Shown here: piece by piece, positions 1 through 12,500 of the stretch
How positions within the stretch are numbered: the stretch's first letter is position 1
How the letters are laid out: the number at the start of each line of letters is the position of its first letter
From: Sipunculus nudus
Lineage: Eukaryota; Annelida; Sipuncula; Golfingiida; Sipunculidae
NCBI GenBank assembly: GCA_026874595.1
Contig: CM049309.1
Span: 92,092,723-92,156,722, forward strand
Length of the DNA: 64,000 nt
Direction: 5' to 3'
Translations under genes and position numbers: made by a program
The notes under the pieces: model-generated
Told to the model about the DNA's origin: nothing
The model's database searches: none
The model's input: only the letters and a program-made list of their open reading frames with translations

Positions 1-347
1 GAATTGGAAACGTACAATTAAAAAGCTTTATGTGGAAGCTAAGTTTAATCGGTTTATATATTAAAAGCACATAGCTTGTGACGGAGTTGTTACAGTTTAT
101 CACCCACATGTTACTCTTATGAATCAGACTTAGCAAGCACACACTCTGGATATGTGTATATAAGCTTGAAGCGCTTGCTTGTGCAGGCAATGACCACTGG
201 GTAAGGTTGATGTAAATGACCTCCGAGCATGTAGAGGAAATTGATTTTTGATGTAGCGTTGGAATGTTCATGGGAACTGTCCCCTATGATAATGTACCCT
301 CTGGGTGATGCTGCGTAGATTAATGCCGGTTCCTTGATCTCTTGCAG

Positions 348-524
348 TAATCCGCTGTGCCCCTCTGCTCAATCCAGAGTCAGGCTTGGTCAAGTGCAAC
401 GCCGCGAATTTGTATGGCTCCACCTGCCATTCTAGCTGCGACACCGGCTTTGCTATCATGGGACAGCGGACAGTGCAATGTCAACGAAATGGACAGTGGT
501 CATCAGAAATCCCTTACTGCAGAG
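348..524 (+). CDS. Exon 1 in window: CCP/sushi module
   Basis: The acceptor is cttgcag (341-347) and the donor is gtaggc at 525. The exon is 177 nt, phase 1 to 1. It starts as xIRCAPLLNPESG and contains six cysteines (IRC, VKC, STC, SSC, VQC, YC). That is the six-cysteine CCP variant seen in selectins and SVEP1, with the conserved C-x-x-G-F and G-x-W elements (CDTGF, GQW). The first codon is completed from an exon upstream of the window. Confidence 0.9.
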
Positions 525-3500
525 GTAGGCATACTCACGCACGGACACACACTGTTTTTGGCTTTTTCGTTCATTTGTTCATTATACTAATGCATCTACA
601 AGCACGTCTACTGGTGGAGTAACCGCTACTCTTTCAAATCAATAATGATTCAAATTAAAAAATTAAATTTAATATTTCAGTTTGCCGCTTTTAGACATCG
701 CAGTTTTTACTTTTAGTAGTAGATGTTCGTTTTCTTATCATGCTTTAATGGTCCTTATGATTCATCACTTTATCATCACTATTACAGTTATCACTTGCTC
801 AGACCCGGGAACTCCGTTTCACGGCAGTCGGTACTGTCACACAGTTCACACTTACGGCAGTCAGTGCGCATTCAAGTGTGATGATGGCTACAAACTGGAC
901 GGGGCCGCCCAGCTCCTGTGCACGTCAAGCGGAGATCGGCCCAGATGGAGCGCTCCTACCCCGAGCTGCAGAAGTACGTCACTTCTACTCCAGAAACAGG
1001 ACGGAACAAAGTCCCCTGATCTCCATAGGTCAAGCAACCGACAGACCAAAGTCCCCTAATCTCCATAGGTCAAGCAACCTACAGGCCAAAGTCCCCTAAT
1101 CTCCATAGGTCAAGCAACCGACAGACCAAAGTCCCCTGATCTCCATAGGTCAAGCAACCGACAGGCCAAAGTCCCCTAATCTCCATAGGTCAAGCAACCG
1201 ACAGACCAAAGTCCCCTGATCTCCATAGGTCAAGCAACCGACAGAACAAAGTCCCCTAATCTCCATAGGTCAAGCAAACGACAGGCCAAAGTCCCCTGAT
1301 CTCCATAGGTCAAGCAACCGACAGGCCAAAGTACCCTAATCTCCATAGGTCAAGCAACCGACAGACCAAAGTCCCCTGATCTCCATAGGTCAAGCAACCG
1401 ACAGGCCAAAGTCCCCTAATCTCCATAGGTCAAGCAACCGACAGACCAAAGTCCCCTGATCTCCATAGGTCAAGCAACCGACAGGCCAAAGTCCCCTGAT
1501 CTCCATAGGTCAAGCAACCGACAGACCAAAGTCCCCTAATCTCCATAGGTCAAGCAAACGACAGGCCAAAGTCCCCTGATCTCCATAGGTCAAGCAAACG
1601 ACAGGCCAAAGTCCCCTAATCTCCATAGGTCAAGCAACCGACAGGCCAAAGTCCCCTGATCTCCAAGGGTCAAGCAACCGACAGGCCAAAGTCCCCTAAT
1701 CTCCATAGGTCAAGCAACCGACAGACCAAAGTCCCCTGATCTCCATAGGTCAAGCAAACGACAGACCAAAGTCCCCTAATCTCCATAGGTCAAGCAACCG
1801 ACAGACCAAAGTCCCCTGATCTCCATAGGTCAAGCAAACGACATGCCAGAGTCCCTTGATCGCCATAGATCAAGCAATCGACAGACCAAAGTCCCCTGAT
1901 CTCCATAGGCCAAGTTAACGTATTTTAGGTCCTTTTATCACAGACCACGGATGGATACACATTTATTTCCATCAAATAAACCACTTATGGTGGAAGAAAT
2001 TTTGTTCTACATGTGTCCCGCATGTACATGAAATATTTTCGCTTCACTATTACCTATGTTTATCAAGTCGTTTTACGCGGTAGATCTGCCAAATCATATA
2101 ATCCCCTTGGAACAAATAAAGATTTACTACACGTGCTTTTCCTTGCTCAGTGTATTAATAATCAAGGACCATGATTTAACAGCCGGCAATGCGTGTACTA
2201 TTTCTTTACCGTTTTGACCAATGAAGTCTTCATTTTCTGGTTTTACCAAACTTCTTTTTGTGTTTCTCTTGCAGAAATTATCCCGCCCTCGCTGGAATTA
2301 TGTCCGGGGGACCAAGAGGTGCGAACGAGTCAGTCCCTTACGGCGGTGCCACGCCCCCGAGTGATATTCCGTACTTCCACGGGCAAAATAGCTCCGTACA
2401 CCTGCTCGCCGTTTGGTATGAAAGACCGTCATAACTTTACCATTGGTACACACAAGGTCACGTGCGAGGCCTACGATCCCTTATTTGGGCCTGGCGCTGT
2501 GACAACCTGCTCTTTTACCCTCACAGTTAAAGGTAAGTCCCGGGCCTTTGGATGCTCACAGGAATATGTAGTCCGCAGTGATTCAGTTAATGTGTTCGAT
2601 GTATAAAGTAGGTCAGTGTGTTCAGTTTTAGGAATGCGCAGTGCAAAATCGGTCAGATAGGCATACATTTGGATACTGATTTAATGTGAATTTGAACTGA
2701 ATTTGTGACCAAATGGTTATCACAATATTTTTGTACCAGTAGTATTAGTTGAAGATATAAGGTAAACACTTATGGAAAGCACATTACATATGTATGTCAT
2801 ATACATAAACAAACGTTGGCATTTTTCTTCTTGCATCGTACAACACAATTAATTGTCGCTTTTAAGAAGCTATATCTAATAAATTCATTTCATTCAGCAA
2901 ACCCATGCAGACCGTTAACTAAACCCAAGAATGGCTTCCTGCTGTGTTCCCGAGCGGATGGCGGGGGCGTCCGTCTACACGACACTCAGTGTAAACTGTT
3001 CTGCAGGAGGGGATACGCCCTGCCTAGGACGGACAACTTCATGCAACGGGATCATTTATATAAATGCAATAAAAGTGGCCATTGGTGGCCAACTGATATA
3101 ATACCTGGATGCGTAGGTAGGGATAATTCTTTGTATATTTTTAATCGACACAGGTATATATATCCATTCCACCATAAGGAATACTTTTATACTCGTTGTA
3201 AATATTCTCCTGTATGAAATAATTAAGTTGACGAGGTAATAATTAAATGCAGAAAATCTCCTATTTAATCTCTTCTTCAGTTATTAATAATGATTGATAT
3301 ACTGCTCATTAACTCGATGTTGTTTATGTGGAGTAAAGTCAGAATCCTGAAACCCTCGATTTAAACGTCATTTCTCTGTTGGCAGCGTAATTTGAAATGA
3401 ATTAAATAATAGTTTTAGTCCATGCACGTAAAAACACGTAGCTCTGAGAATGTCTAACGTAGAAAAGAATTTAAAGATTTAGTGGTGAGCACGCCTCATA

Positions 3501-6500
3501 GAAAGTAAACGAAAACATTAAAATTAGTTTCCGATTAAATCGGTGATTTCGTTTCTAGATATGATCTTATTGTTTGCAGTACCAAAGAGACCAAAAGAAC
3601 TGCAGTTACGAACAGAAATCCACTTTGAATCGTCAGACTGCAAGGGACGCGGAAAGTTCCTACCTGCATTTCAAAAATGTTTAGAACCGCACGCCCATCA
3701 TTTGAAAAGTAAATGTCAAACGTCTGGGCAACACTGCGTCTTAGAAATGCCAAGAATAGAAATATTGGACCAAGAATTGCGTCCAAGAAGACACTTACGT
3801 CATAAAAGGCGGTCACGTCACAAGCGTCGCTCACGCAATAGACATCGCACACATAGGGGGCGCTCTAGACCGAGAAGAAATAGTAAAGAGTGTATTGTTT
3901 CTTTCAAGTTAACGTTTAGCACAGAAGTGAGTGGCCACGGTGAGTGGCCGGACGAGTACCATACTGCTAAAAGTCGCTTGTATGATATGTTTGATTACTT
4001 TGAGGGGCGCCTCAGTGAAGTGGAGAGCGTCCTCAAAATGGAGTTAAGAAATGTTCATATACAAATGAAAAGAAATAGTCTCACATTTGCTCCACCAAGC
4101 AACAGGTGCCCGTTCCGGTACACCTTCAACAGGGACACGCTCATGTGTGGTGAGTAGGACTTCTGTTATCATTATACCTTAAAACTGTATGCTTACTTCC
4201 AGCGCAGCACAGCGTTTCAGACCTCTGAGGGGAAAGAGTTAAACCGTATCTTGGAGCCTTAAAGGTTCGCTATCATATCTCGTATAGGCTCCTATACCTC
4301 GACGTTTGGATAATTCGTAATTAATAATGTTACAGTAACATATATCATGTGTTTCTTCTTCTAGTTGATATTGAAAGAAATAAGCAAAGGCCAAAATGGC
4401 AAGATAATTAAAAGAAAATAAATTCTTAATTTATTGAACGTACACTTATAACAGTTTAGGAAAGAGAAAAGAATCAGTTTATAATTGAACCATTTTATGT
4501 TTTTAAGGTAGCTACGTTTAAAGGCAACGTGGTGCAATAAACACACTGGGAGATGCAAATGCTTTAATGATATTTGAGTTCTTTAATTATAATCAAATAG
4601 GAGATCTGGTCGACATTTTGTCGTTATTCACGTGAGACAACATGGCAAGGAAAAATACCTGAACGTTAACAAATAAAAAAAGACAAAGTATTTTGCATCT
4701 ACAGTCGCCAGTTGTCTGGACCGTACAAGATGTGGTGATTTCCTGAAAAGAATTCTGTGGTTTCTAAAAGAAGCGGAAGTAGTTTATTTGGTTGCTCCTT
4801 TGACCAGTGCGGTTGGCAGGTGCTTGCCGAAGGAAACCTATCATTATATGTGTGTTAGCAGGCATGGTCATAGAACAGAGGAAATGGGCATTGTTTTGAG
4901 CCATGTGATCCGTGCTTCAACCATTGCCACAGAGTAAACCGCGGGTCACGTGGTTACTTGTGGGACTTGAAAGACAAGCCCGTTGATTCGTCAGATGTTA
5001 TACCAGTCTGTGAACTATGTCACCGTTTTTCGTGCTTTATGTGCACAGCGTGTTACTAGGGCTAGTTTTTAGCTCGTACAAAGGCTATGAAAACAGACCG
5101 ACTGTGAGAAGCAGTCATCATATTTGGTATATCATTCATGTTATTTAAGTGGACCTTTTTTTAAACTCTTCGCAAAATACGGATGATTTGTAAGCAATTG
5201 ACGAGCGAGACGGGTTGCTGATGGGCTCTGATTAACTGGGAACTGTAACTTGTGCACTTCATGAACTTTTTCATTTGTTTCAGGGTCACTGCCCGGGTAA
5301 ATTAGGCAATTATTTCAGTTGCTATAAGGAAACGTTCACTTTGAAGTTAAATTTGTCTGAATCACTGGCACAGATGTGTTCAATTCCGGCACAATCCCTT
5401 GCTTTCTATTCGATCACCATATAATGAAAAAGAAACTATTTTGGAGTTTAGACGGATATATGTAATTTTTCTGTGTCAGAGATAATCCATTCTATCAACA
5501 GTCCATCCTGCTACAAGGCACGTATGGGCTTTGATAGTATTGTTATTTTTTATTTTAAAAAAATCGCCTGCCATAGGTCCACTTATAAAAGAAATCCAGA
5601 TTAATATGCACTCTCATAATATCATAACAATCATATAATAATGTGTATCTGATACATGCTGTGTTTGGTAATCCGAGTGTTTTTGTGTGTGTGTTGTCGG
5701 GGCAGTCACGTGCGGGGCGGGGACCTGGTTCAATCAGACGATTGACACGTGCGTGCCGTGTCCAGTTGGTCAGTACCAGGACGAGGAGGGACAGTACTCG
5801 TGTAAGCCCTGTCCAGCAGGAACCGCGTCCATCGAGCCGGGGGCGTCCGCCATCGAGCATTGTGTAGGTAAGATTTCGTCACCTTTACACAGTGACTTTT
5901 TATCCTGTTGTACCTTTATATCAGTAGCTACCCACGACGTGAGTAGGCGTTTTACAGATCAATGTAATACAGAGAGACGGATTATCGATGGCTTTGTCCT
6001 TTTTTCTATTTGTATTGCCGGGAACCGTGTCCATAAAGCTTGTAATAGTACATTAAGTCTTGTTAGGCACAAATGGTGCAAGTTGAACTATCTGGCATTG
6101 CTGCTGGTTTTATCCTTTGTTATTTAACCTCCACGACCGCCATTAAAACGGAATAATCTTGCAACAATAAGGAAATTGATGCGAATATTTCAATATATGA
6201 TAACCGTTTCGCTTGCCATAAAAGGTTAGATATATTACCCATAATCGTACGCCGACCAAGGGCATATATGACGAGAAGTCCTGTAAAATGTCCATGGCCA
6301 CTTGAGTCTGATATGAATGATGAGGCTGATTGTTTGTAAGTTATGAATCATTTATTGTGACGTATTCGGCTAAATACCTTTGTCACTGTCACGGAGTATA
6401 TTTTTGTTTTTCTGAATAAGATGTAAAGTATACAGTGAAATGTTAAAAAGAACCCTGAGACAATCCTTCATTCTCTTGTCGGCCTTTATCTTCGTTGACT

Positions 6501-9500
6501 GAATGTTTTCCGAGCCATTGCGCTCAATCTTTTAATACTAATAAGTGTTTCTGCAAGAATGTATAAGCTTTTTAACCCTTGGCGTTCATTGGTTCAAATT
6601 TGCCCCCCTTTTTTATATTTTTGATTGTTTGATTGTTTGCACGTATTTCTCCAACAAATTTGCAACTGGTGCTGGCATCTGGTGGAGATAATATTAGACA
6701 GGTTGATTTTGAGGAAAGGTATATATGATTTAATAAACGCAATTTAATTTGTTGAATTTTCGTCATTTAAAATAATTCAAAGGTTAAATTAATAAAAATC
6801 CGGCGTTTGGTGTCCAACCTCGCAGTACCGTCTCTTATTGCAACTGCTCATGAATAACAGCAATTAATAAAATTAAATATGCATTTGTATAGCAGAAAGA
6901 GCGGTATTATGTAGGAAGATATCTGTTTCATGTAACGATTTAGTAATCTGGACTTGGAATGCGGGACTGAATCTGGTGGTATTATTGTATATTGAGGATA
7001 ACTGTCTGTAGATCAACACATTATCTTCACAATAATTGTTTTACTTGATGTTTATAAATGGCCTGTTGTATAAAATAACGCTCCTTTGCCGTGTCCAGCA
7101 CCAAAAAAATTTTCATATCCAGGCACGTTTGAGGAATACTGGATAGACTAGCATATAAATATTTAAGGTTGTAACTGCAGTTACACAATCATTTTGCCCA
7201 CGAATTGCGTTAATGAACCTCTGATAGGAAACCTACTTCAAGAAAAGATACACCTGGTCCCAATCCTCTGAAAGTAAAATTTCCCAGGCCCCTTTATTCT
7301 CAAATTTGAAAGTCAGATCAGCGTCTGACGAGTAAGTACCGCTGCCGGCGCTTTGACCAATTCGGGAGCCTGCATGTGGTCAAGTCAGGTCGGGAATTGA
7401 ATCATTTTGGTAACTTATACGGATGTATAAAATCTATGAATAATTTTGATTGCTGCTTCAAGGGATAGATCAAGAACAAGCAGCCATGAATATCTACAGG
7501 GTAGGAACAATACCGCATAGACAGAGGGTACTGACGGACTCATAAACACACGTGACCCAGTGATTATTTCAACCTTCTGTCCAAGTTGGACGAAGAGCAT
7601 ATTTTTAAGTCCCCTCCCACCGGTACAGAGGGCTGATAACCGGGTTATGATTTTACTACATGGGTCTTTTATTGACTACAAACCATCGACAAGAATTGTT
7701 CCTTAGTTTCAATATTGTCTGCGCTTGATCTCCATAACGGCCGATACTCTTCCATCGCTGTTTGCGTTAAATCTCCATTACGGCTGATACTCCTCCGTCA
7801 CTGTTTGCGTTTGATCTCCATTACGGCTGATATTCTTCTGTTGCTGTTTGCATTAGATCTCCATTTCGGCTGATATTCTTCCGTTGAAGTTTGCGTTTGA
7901 TCTCAATTATGGCTGATAATCTTCCATCGCTGATTGTGTTTGATCTCTATTACGGCTGATACCTTTCCGTTGCTGTTTGCGTTGATCTCCATTACGGCTG
8001 ATATTCTTCCGTTGCTGTTTATGTTTGATCTCTTTTACGGCTGATATTCTTCCATCGCTGTTTGTATTTGATCTCGATACGGCTGATACCTTTCCGTTGC
8101 TGTTTGCGTTGATCTCCATTACGGCTGATATTCTTCCGTTGCTGTTTATGTTTGATCTCCTTTACGGCTGATATTCTTCCATCGCTGTTTGTATTTGATC
8201 TCGATACGGCTGATACCTTTCCGTTGCTGTTTGCGTTGATCTCCATTACGGCTGATATTCTTCCGTTGCTGTTTATGTTTGATCTCCTTTACGGCTGATA
8301 TTCTTCCATCGCTGTTTGTATTTGATCTCCATACGGCTAATACCTTTCCGTTGATCTCCATTACGGCTGATACTCTTCGGTTGCTGTTTACATTTGATCA
8401 CCTTTACGGCTGATATTCTTCCATCGCTGTTTGTATTTGATCTCCATACGGCTAATACCTTTCCGTTGATCTCCATTACGGCTGATACTCTTCGGTTGCT
8501 GTTTACATTTGATCACCTTTACGGCTGATATTCTTCCATCGCTGTTTGTATTTGATCTCCATACGGCTAATACCTTTCCGTTGATCTCCATTACGGCTGA
8601 TACTCTTCGGTTGCTGTTTACATTTGATCACCTTTACGGCTGATATTCTTCCATCGCTGTTTGTATTTGATCTCCATACGGCTAATACCTTTCCGTTGAT
8701 CTCCATTACGGCTGATACTCTTCGGTTGCTGTTTACATTTGATCTCCTTTACGGCTGATATTCTTCCATCGCTGTTTGTATTTGATCTCCATACGGCTGA
8801 TACCTTTCCGTTGCTGTTTGCGTTGATCTCCATTACGGCTGATACTCTTCCGTTGCTGTTTGCGTTGATCTCCATTACGGCTGATACTCTTCCGTTACTG
8901 TTTACGTTTGATCTCCTTTACCGCTGATATTCTTTCATCGCTGTTTGTATTTGATCTCCATTACGGCTGATACTCTTCCGTTGCTGTTTGCGTTGATTCC
9001 ATTACGGCTGATACTCTTCCGTTGCTGTTTACGTTTGATCTCCTTTACGGCTGATATTCTTTCATCGCTGTTTGTATTTGATCTCCATTACGGCTGATAC
9101 TCTTCCGTTGCTGTTTGCGTTGATTCCATTACGGCTGATACTCTTCCGTTGCTGTTTACGTTTGATCTCCTTTACGGCTGATATTCTTTCATCGCTGTTT
9201 GCGTTTGATCTCCATTACCGCTGATATTCATCCATCCCTGTTTGCATTGGATCTCACTCACGGCTGATACCCTTCCATCAATGTTTGTGCTAGATCTCCA
9301 TTATGGCTGATATTCTTACATCGATGTTTGCGCCGAACATCCCCTACAACTGATTTTCCAAGAGTGACTTCGGTCAGAGTAACAGTCACGGTTGCCTTGA
9401 GAAACATCATTTTATATCACATGATGCATTTAGGATCAGCGGTTAAGGTAATACAGCCTCACTAAATTCAAAAATGAATGGATGAATGGACCTGCCTGTA

Positions 9501-12500
9501 GTTGTGGGAGTTCTCGTGCGATCACCTTGTCATCACAGAATTCTTCCTGTCTGTCTGCCTGGTTTCTTAGTTTTTAGCTGAGCTGACTGTAAGATATCTG
9601 AGCTAAAGCAATCACACTTTGTCCGTCGTCCGTCCGGTTATCCGGCTGTTAACAGGGCAAAAATCGTAACCGTTAAATCTAGAAACTTCTAACTGTACAT
9701 CCAAGGTGGTCCTAAAGAAATCTCCTTGGAAACTTTAAATTAGGTCATGGTGACGCATATTTTGTGACCTACGGGCTGAATACATGATTTTGGGAACCCA
9801 TACAGTCAGATTTGGCACAATTTGTATCCATTTGGCCTGGAATCCTCTAACGCAATATGAAGGGAGGTCCTATGCAAACGTCCTTGGAAACATGAAATAA
9901 GTTCATTGTGGCCTATATTCTTCGACCTACAGGAAATAGATGTCATATGAGCATCCTGAATGTCAGATGGGCCCAAATTTATCTGTCAGGCCTAGAATAT
10001 TCTAACTCAATATCAAGAGAGGTTCTAGACAAATCTCCTTTGAAATCTAAAATTGGGTCATGGTGACCTATAATCTGCGTCCTACGAGCCGAAAACATCA
10101 TTTCAAACAACCCAGACAGTCATATGGGCAACATATTGATGCTGTTAGGCCTGAAATCATCTAAGGTAATCTGAGGTCATGGGCAGATGTATGTGGAAAC
10201 ATTAAATTAGGTCACTGTGATCTATAATCTGTGAGCTATAGGAAAAAGGCATCATTTAAGCACCTTGAATATCAGATGGGCACAAATTAAATTGTATCCA
10301 TTAGGCCTAGAATCTTCCAACGCAACATCCAGGGAGGTTCTAGGCACATCTCTTTGGAAACCTGAAATAAGGTCATGGAGACCTAAAAGGTTATATACTG
10401 CGGGCTATGAACCAAGTATATTGATTTGAGCACCAAGATAGCAGTGTACAAATCTGTTTTCCTTGAAACCTTCTGTTGCAAAATACAGGGAGGTCCTTGG
10501 CAAATCTCATTCGAATCCTGAAAATTAGGTCAGTTAATTCTTATAATACATGTCGAAAACAAAATACAAAATTTTATTTTCCGTCCGTTTTACAACATAG
10601 TAACATTAGCCATATAGGCTATTCTGACAGATGATATAAAACATTAATGAAAGAAATGAGCACAAAGTCATATTCAGCTGAGCGTCATGGCCCATGGGCC
10701 ACTACGCCCACTCGTTTTAACTTTTCAGAAAACAAGTTTTGTTTAAGAATTACCTATAATACTCTCATTTTATATATATATATATATGAAGAAAAACAAC
10801 TGTAAATTCACTACAGACTGTTTCACGGGATGCGACCTGATCCTCATGTGAATGTTGTATATGTATATATATATATATGTGATTTAAAGTTTGTCCCTAC
10901 TTATCTTGGTGCAGAATCATTTCTGTTTGAACATGAAAAGTCCTGCCCATGAGATGAGAAAATAAGAATGGTTTACCAGTCTGGGTGGTTGTCTTCTACT
11001 CAGAGAATCTGGTGAAGGTACAATAGCGCTTTATAAAGCATGTATAATCCGCTGTTTTCACGGCCCAAATGGTCTTGATTACATATTTAGATCAAAGAGA
11101 GCTTTTTCCAAAGTATATCAACCTTGTTTGTATTGTAATTTATAAATAGTGCATAAGTACAGGCCCAGCCGTGCGAGGGTGTCATTTACATGGAGGTACA
11201 TTATACATACGCACTTGCAGCCTTTTTTATATCATTCTATTACCGTCTATACTGGGATTCGTTTTCCCCTTTTTACACCAGTGTATTGACATGGTTTGTG
11301 ACTCTTGGTGAATAACCGCATAACAGTATTCTATCCAACAAAAAGCAGGGATTCTTAAGCGGTATTCTACAGGATCTAAAGTCATTCTTTGCGGTTTGGG
11401 ATCAAGTAATCTAATGAAGGAAAATAATACGGCCCGGCGTTTTATTAAAAGCACAGTTACACTGGGTCACCTGTTCTTTTATTTTGATGTGTTAAACGTA
11501 TTGCACCCTAGAACCCATAACATGTAGTATTACCGCCAAGACTCTGCTCAGTCTTTGAGGGAACTATGTGAAGAACATTTGGATTCAATGGAGGGCATAT
11601 TTTCTCATACTGATCCTATAAATAAAGCAGGAGCGTGCCATTCTGTGGCAGTTGACAGGGGTCAACAAGTACAACTGACACCAAAGATTTCCTTACACCT
11701 GGTTGCTATAGGGCTGTCATTCAGCTGGTTTCATCTGCTGCTCCAGCTCCAGACAGCCCTGGCTTGGCGTCAGTTATAAAGTATTCGGCAAGTGAAGGCT
11801 GAACTGAGACTGTGTAGATAACTTCACAACCATGTGCAAAGAGCAAAGTATCCTGTGCTGTTATGTCCGCCCATTCATGATTTACTCATTTTGAAAATGT
11901 CTATGGAAGACACGAGAGACCTGTGTGATAAAATGGTTGTGTCTGATATGCTATATCATGATAATCTGAATGAACCGGAAGCCTTAACATCGTAAATTTG
12001 GAAACTCATAGTCCTTTTTGTTTAATTAACAGAATCTCTGTAAAGACTGAAGAGCCTTTACTTACTACTTATCATGTTAACGTTTATTATCCTTTCTGAC
12101 TCGGCGTTACTGATTTGTATAAATTTAGTTTTATTTTACATTTCATTTTGAACCCAATAGATCTAAGCAAGTCCCTAAGTAACGAGAGCGGTGGATCCGT
12201 ATGGGTTCTCTTTCTCAGCAAATATTTTAATAACTTCTCTGTAAACCGAAGAACATGGTGTCATGTTCTTAACGTTAAGGACGTGTAATTGAAAAATCCG
12301 GTCTTGTACTATGGCCCTTCCCTAAATTTTCACCATTTCATAATAAACAATTTAAAGAGTCTTGTGAGATTAATAAAATGCATTTTGGTAAAATGTAACA
12401 AGGATCAGTCGGAAATTTTCTGATAGAAATAACTGCGTAAAAAGAAGTTTATGAAATTTCCATGTGTCAAGAAAACTATATCCACATGTTATCAGAACCG

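Noticed and set aside
7907-8927. Overlapping minus-strand open frames with repeated MEINxNSNGKVSAV-type peptides
   Set aside because: They arise from the 42-bp minisatellite. The higher-order periods (127 and 115 bp) are not multiples of three, so the frame is not kept from block to block, and no splice or start context supports translation.
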